From positions 1-31,850 of the forward strand of contig DAOSIS010000037.1 in NCBI GenBank assembly GCA_035366835.1: DNA of 31,850 bases, read 5' to 3'. Positions 29,959-31,850 of the stretch are shown piece after piece; position 1 is the stretch's first letter, and every line of letters starts with the position of its first letter. This stretch comes from UBA6109 sp035366835. GTDB lineage: Bacteria; Desulfobacterota; Syntrophia; Syntrophales; UBA6109. The translations under genes and the position numbers were made by a program. Below the pieces are notes generated by a model. It saw only the letters and a list, made by a program, of their open reading frames with translations, was not told the DNA's origin and did no database searches.

Positions 29959-30603
29959 ATGGGAAAGATCTTCGCCATAGGGGACATCCACGGTTGCGCC
30001 GATCGCCTGGACCGTCTGATGGAAAAGATCCCGGTCGACGAAGAGGATACGCTCGTCTTCATCGGCGATTACATCGACCGTGGACCCGACCCCAGAGGCG
30101 TCGTCGACCGCATTCTCAGGATCCGCGAAACCCACCGGAATGTCGTCTGCCTCACGGGAAACCACGAACAGCTCTTCCTGGACTATTACGTCCGGGGACG
30201 GGGAGAGGAGACGTTCCTCTACAACGGCGGCATGTCCACCCTGATTTCCTACGGATTCCGGCCGGGCGGCGCGCGCGACGACCTGCGGATCCCGTCGGAG
30301 CATCAGGCCTTTTACGAGAGTCTCCCGATCTTCTTCGAGACATCCGACTATATCTTCGTCCACGCGGGCCTGCGCCCCGGGATTCCCCTTGCGGAGCAGA
30401 GCGCATTCGACCTCGTCTGGATCCGCGAAGAATTCATCTATTCCGATTACGACTTCGGCAAGCGGGTGATCTTCGGCCACACGCCCCTGTCCTTCGATTA
30501 CCCCTACAACGACGTCAGAAAGATCGGCGTCGACACGGGCGCCGTGTACGGAGGAAGGCTTTCCTGCGTCGAACTGCCGGAGTGCAGACTCTATCAGGTA
30601 TGA
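29959..30603 (+). CDS. PPP-family metallophosphatase (serine/threonine phosphatase-like)
   Basis: A 214-residue calcineurin-like phosphoesterase with the PPP signature motifs GDIHG (residues 8-12), GDYIDRGPDP (about 36-45) and GNHE (about 71-74), plus downstream FVHAGLRPG and FGHTPL histidines that complete the two-metal site. The length matches small bacterial PrpA/PphA-type protein phosphatases; some relatives act on nucleotide polyphosphates such as Ap4A, so the substrate is open. ATG 29959 has only a weak ribosome site. It overlaps ftcD (ATGA), so the two are cotranscribed. Confidence 0.92.
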   Translation: MGKIFAIGDIHGCADRLDRLMEKIPVDEEDTLVFIGDYIDRGPDPRGVVDRILRIRETHRNVVCLTGNHEQLFLDYYVRGRGEETFLYNGGMSTLISYGFRPGGARDDLRIPSEHQAFYESLPIFFETSDYIFVHAGLRPGIPLAEQSAFDLVWIREEFIYSDYDFGKRVIFGHTPLSFDYPYNDVRKIGVDTGAVYGGRLSCVELPECRLYQV

Positions 30604-31508
30604 GTGTCATGAAAATCATCGAATGCGTTCCCAATTTCAGCGAAGGAAGGGATGCCGGCACGGTGCGCGCCATCGCGGCGGCGGTCGAAGGGGTGGAGGG
30701 CGTGCGCCTTGCGGATGTGAACCGCGACGTCGATCACAACCGGAGCGTCTTCACCTTCCTCGGAGAAGCGGACGGCATCGTTCGCGCGGCGCTTGCCGCC
30801 TTGGAGGCGGCCTTTGCGAGGATCGACCTGCGAGCCCATCAGGGCGTCCATCCGCGCATCGGTGCTGCGGACGTCGTCCCCTTCGTGCCCCTCGCCGACG
30901 CTGAAATGGAAGATGCGGTCGCCGCGGCGCACCGCCTCGGACGGGAGGCCGGGGAGCGGTTCGCGGTACCCGTGTACTTTTACGGCGAGGCGGCTCTCGA
31001 TCCCCGGCGCAGACAGCTTCCGGAAGTCCGGCGGGGCGGATACGAGAAGCTTTCCGAGCGCCTCTGCGACCCGGACTGGAAACCCGACGCGGGGCCCTGC
31101 GACTTCAACCCGCGCCTGGGCGCCATGGTCGTCGGCGCGCGGGTTCCGCTGGTCGCCTTCAACGTCAACCTCGCGACGGAGGACCTGTCCCTTGCGTGCG
31201 ACATCGCCCGGCAGATCCGGGAATCCTGCGGCGGCCTGCCCGCCGTCCGCGCCCTCGGCGTTCCCCTGCGGAGCCGCGGGCTCGTGCAGGTCTCGATGAA
31301 TCTGACAGACTGCCGCGAGACGCCCGTCGCCGCGGCCTTCCGCCGCGTCCGCGCCCTCGCCGGGCGGAGCGGCGTCGAGATCGCCGAGTCGGAATTGATC
31401 GGCCTTGCGCCCAGGGCCGCCTTCGCTGGGATCACGCCCGAAGAGTTGAAGCTGAAGGATTTCTCGGAGGCGCGGCTCCTCGAAACCCATCTCGCGGCGT
31501 TTCAATAG
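30600..31508 (+). CDS. ftcD: Glutamate formimidoyltransferase
   Basis: Transfers a formimino group between formiminoglutamate and tetrahydrofolate in histidine breakdown and one-carbon metabolism. 302 residues, matching the stand-alone transferase; the cyclodeaminase half of the mammalian fusion is absent. Family features: MKIIECVPNFSEGRD start, DVNRDVDHNRSVFTF, HQGVHPRIGAADVVPFVPL with the catalytic His region, and LGAMVVGARVPLVAFNVNL. The start is ATG 30600 in the phosphatase stop, or ATG 30609, which gives the family-typical MKIIE. No hut genes lie nearby, so a folate salvage role is as likely as histidine use. Confidence 0.94.
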   Translation: MSVMKIIECVPNFSEGRDAGTVRAIAAAVEGVEGVRLADVNRDVDHNRSVFTFLGEADGIVRAALAALEAAFARIDLRAHQGVHPRIGAADVVPFVPLADAEMEDAVAAAHRLGREAGERFAVPVYFYGEAALDPRRRQLPEVRRGGYEKLSERLCDPDWKPDAGPCDFNPRLGAMVVGARVPLVAFNVNLATEDLSLACDIARQIRESCGGLPAVRALGVPLRSRGLVQVSMNLTDCRETPVAAAFRRVRALAGRSGVEIAESELIGLAPRAAFAGITPEELKLKDFSEARLLETHLAAFQ

Positions 31509-31534
31509 AAAGTACATTTGCGGGAGGCCGACAG

Positions 31535-31698
31535 CCGGCGCGGCAATCTCTCTCCGGCGTCACCCCTGCGAGAGCGGCACTTCCTCCGGCGTCATTCCCG
31601 CGAAAGCGGAAATCCAGTGTCTTTCTCCGTTGTCATGCATGCGAGGAGCCGAAGGCCAGCACGGCAATTTCGCTCCAGCGTCATCGCTGCGAGAGCGG
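31535..31698. repeat. Cluster of decayed dispersed repeats (GTCATTCCCGCGAAAGCGG type)
   Basis: Several related units lie in a row. The clearest is GTCATTCCCGCGAAAGCGG at 31591-31609 followed by AAATCCAG; decayed copies lie near 31559 and 31680. A longer direct repeat of 43 bases (31535-31577 and 31656-31698) is about 84 percent alike by eye. The core is an imperfect palindrome (CCGC...GCGG) of a kind found between genes in many proteobacteria. Nothing in 31509-31740 looks coding. Confidence 0.65.
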
Positions 31699-31740
31699 AA
31701 AACCACCCATATGATCGATCGCCACCTCAGGGATGCCCAG

Positions 31741-31769
31741 TTGACACCCGAAATAAAGCATGCTACACG
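31741..31769 (+). promoter_or_regulatory. tRNA-Arg promoter
   Basis: TTGACA (31741-31746) and TACACG (31764-31769) are 17 bases apart, 26 bases before the tRNA start. Confidence 0.6.
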
Positions 31770-31795
31770 GACCATCCTTTCAAAGGATCTCCGGA

Positions 31796-31850
31796 GCCCC
31801 TGTAGCTCAGAAGGATAGAGCAACGGATTCCTAATCCGTGTGCCGCGCGT
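31796..31850 (+). tRNA. tRNA-Arg(CCT), 5' part, cut by the window edge
   Basis: Acceptor 5' strand GCCCCTG, TA, a D-arm GCTC-AGAAGGATA-GAGC, then the anticodon stem ACGGA/TCCGT with loop TTCCTAA and anticodon CCT. The T-arm and acceptor 3' strand lie beyond the window. Confidence 0.93.

Noticed and set aside
31550..31700. CRISPR array
   Set aside because: Units are unevenly spaced, diverged and palindromic, with no regular spacers and no cas genes.

Overview
The window looks like a GC-rich chromosome segment from a Desulfobacterota (deltaproteobacterial) lineage, possibly a syntrophic or fatty-acid-using relative of Syntrophales. That placement is inferred from gene content and protein style: an EtfA tail next to an acyl-CoA dehydrogenase, paired b' and b ATP synthase subunits whose b subunit carries a cleavable-looking leader as in Geobacter relatives, a bactofilin after rodA, and dispersed repeats of types common in this group. 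Most of the window is ordinary core chromosome.

Layout. 1-2163: the tail of etfA, a decayed IS3-family fragment, then an acyl-CoA dehydrogenase. 2409-2813: a DUF1284 cysteine-rich protein. 2999-4552: a small AT-rich element of about 1.5 kb integrated in tRNA-Leu(CAA). It is bounded by a perfect 56-bp direct repeat that stops exactly at the anticodon loop. It has no integrase, two small minus-strand genes, and a divergently transcribed, terminator-ended region that folds into two tandem tRNA-Leu-like modules. 4497-4767: divergent tRNA-Leu and tRNA-Ala genes. 4960-10216 (minus): a large hybrid sensor kinase, a MITE-like repeat and a PpiD/SurA-N-like membrane protein.

10413-16466 (plus): the rod-shape and elongasome cluster mreB-mreC-mreD-mrdA-rodA plus a bactofilin. 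16719-16902 holds a candidate small RNA with its own promoter and terminator. 16934-22888 is the ATP synthase operon atpF'-atpF-atpH-atpA-atpG-atpD-atpC; the a and c subunits are not in the window. Then come greA (minus) with a leader terminator resembling the E. coli GraL arrangement, moaA, a DUF2007 protein (minus), smc, ftsY, a PPP-type phosphatase, a stand-alone glutamate formimidoyltransferase, a patch of decayed dispersed repeats, and the start of tRNA-Arg(CCT) at the window edge.

The most unusual content is the 2999-4552 tRNA-Leu element and its tRNA-like RNA. Next are the candidate sRNA before the atp operon and the greA leader terminator. Promoter and RNA calls come from reading by eye; no folding or database search was run.
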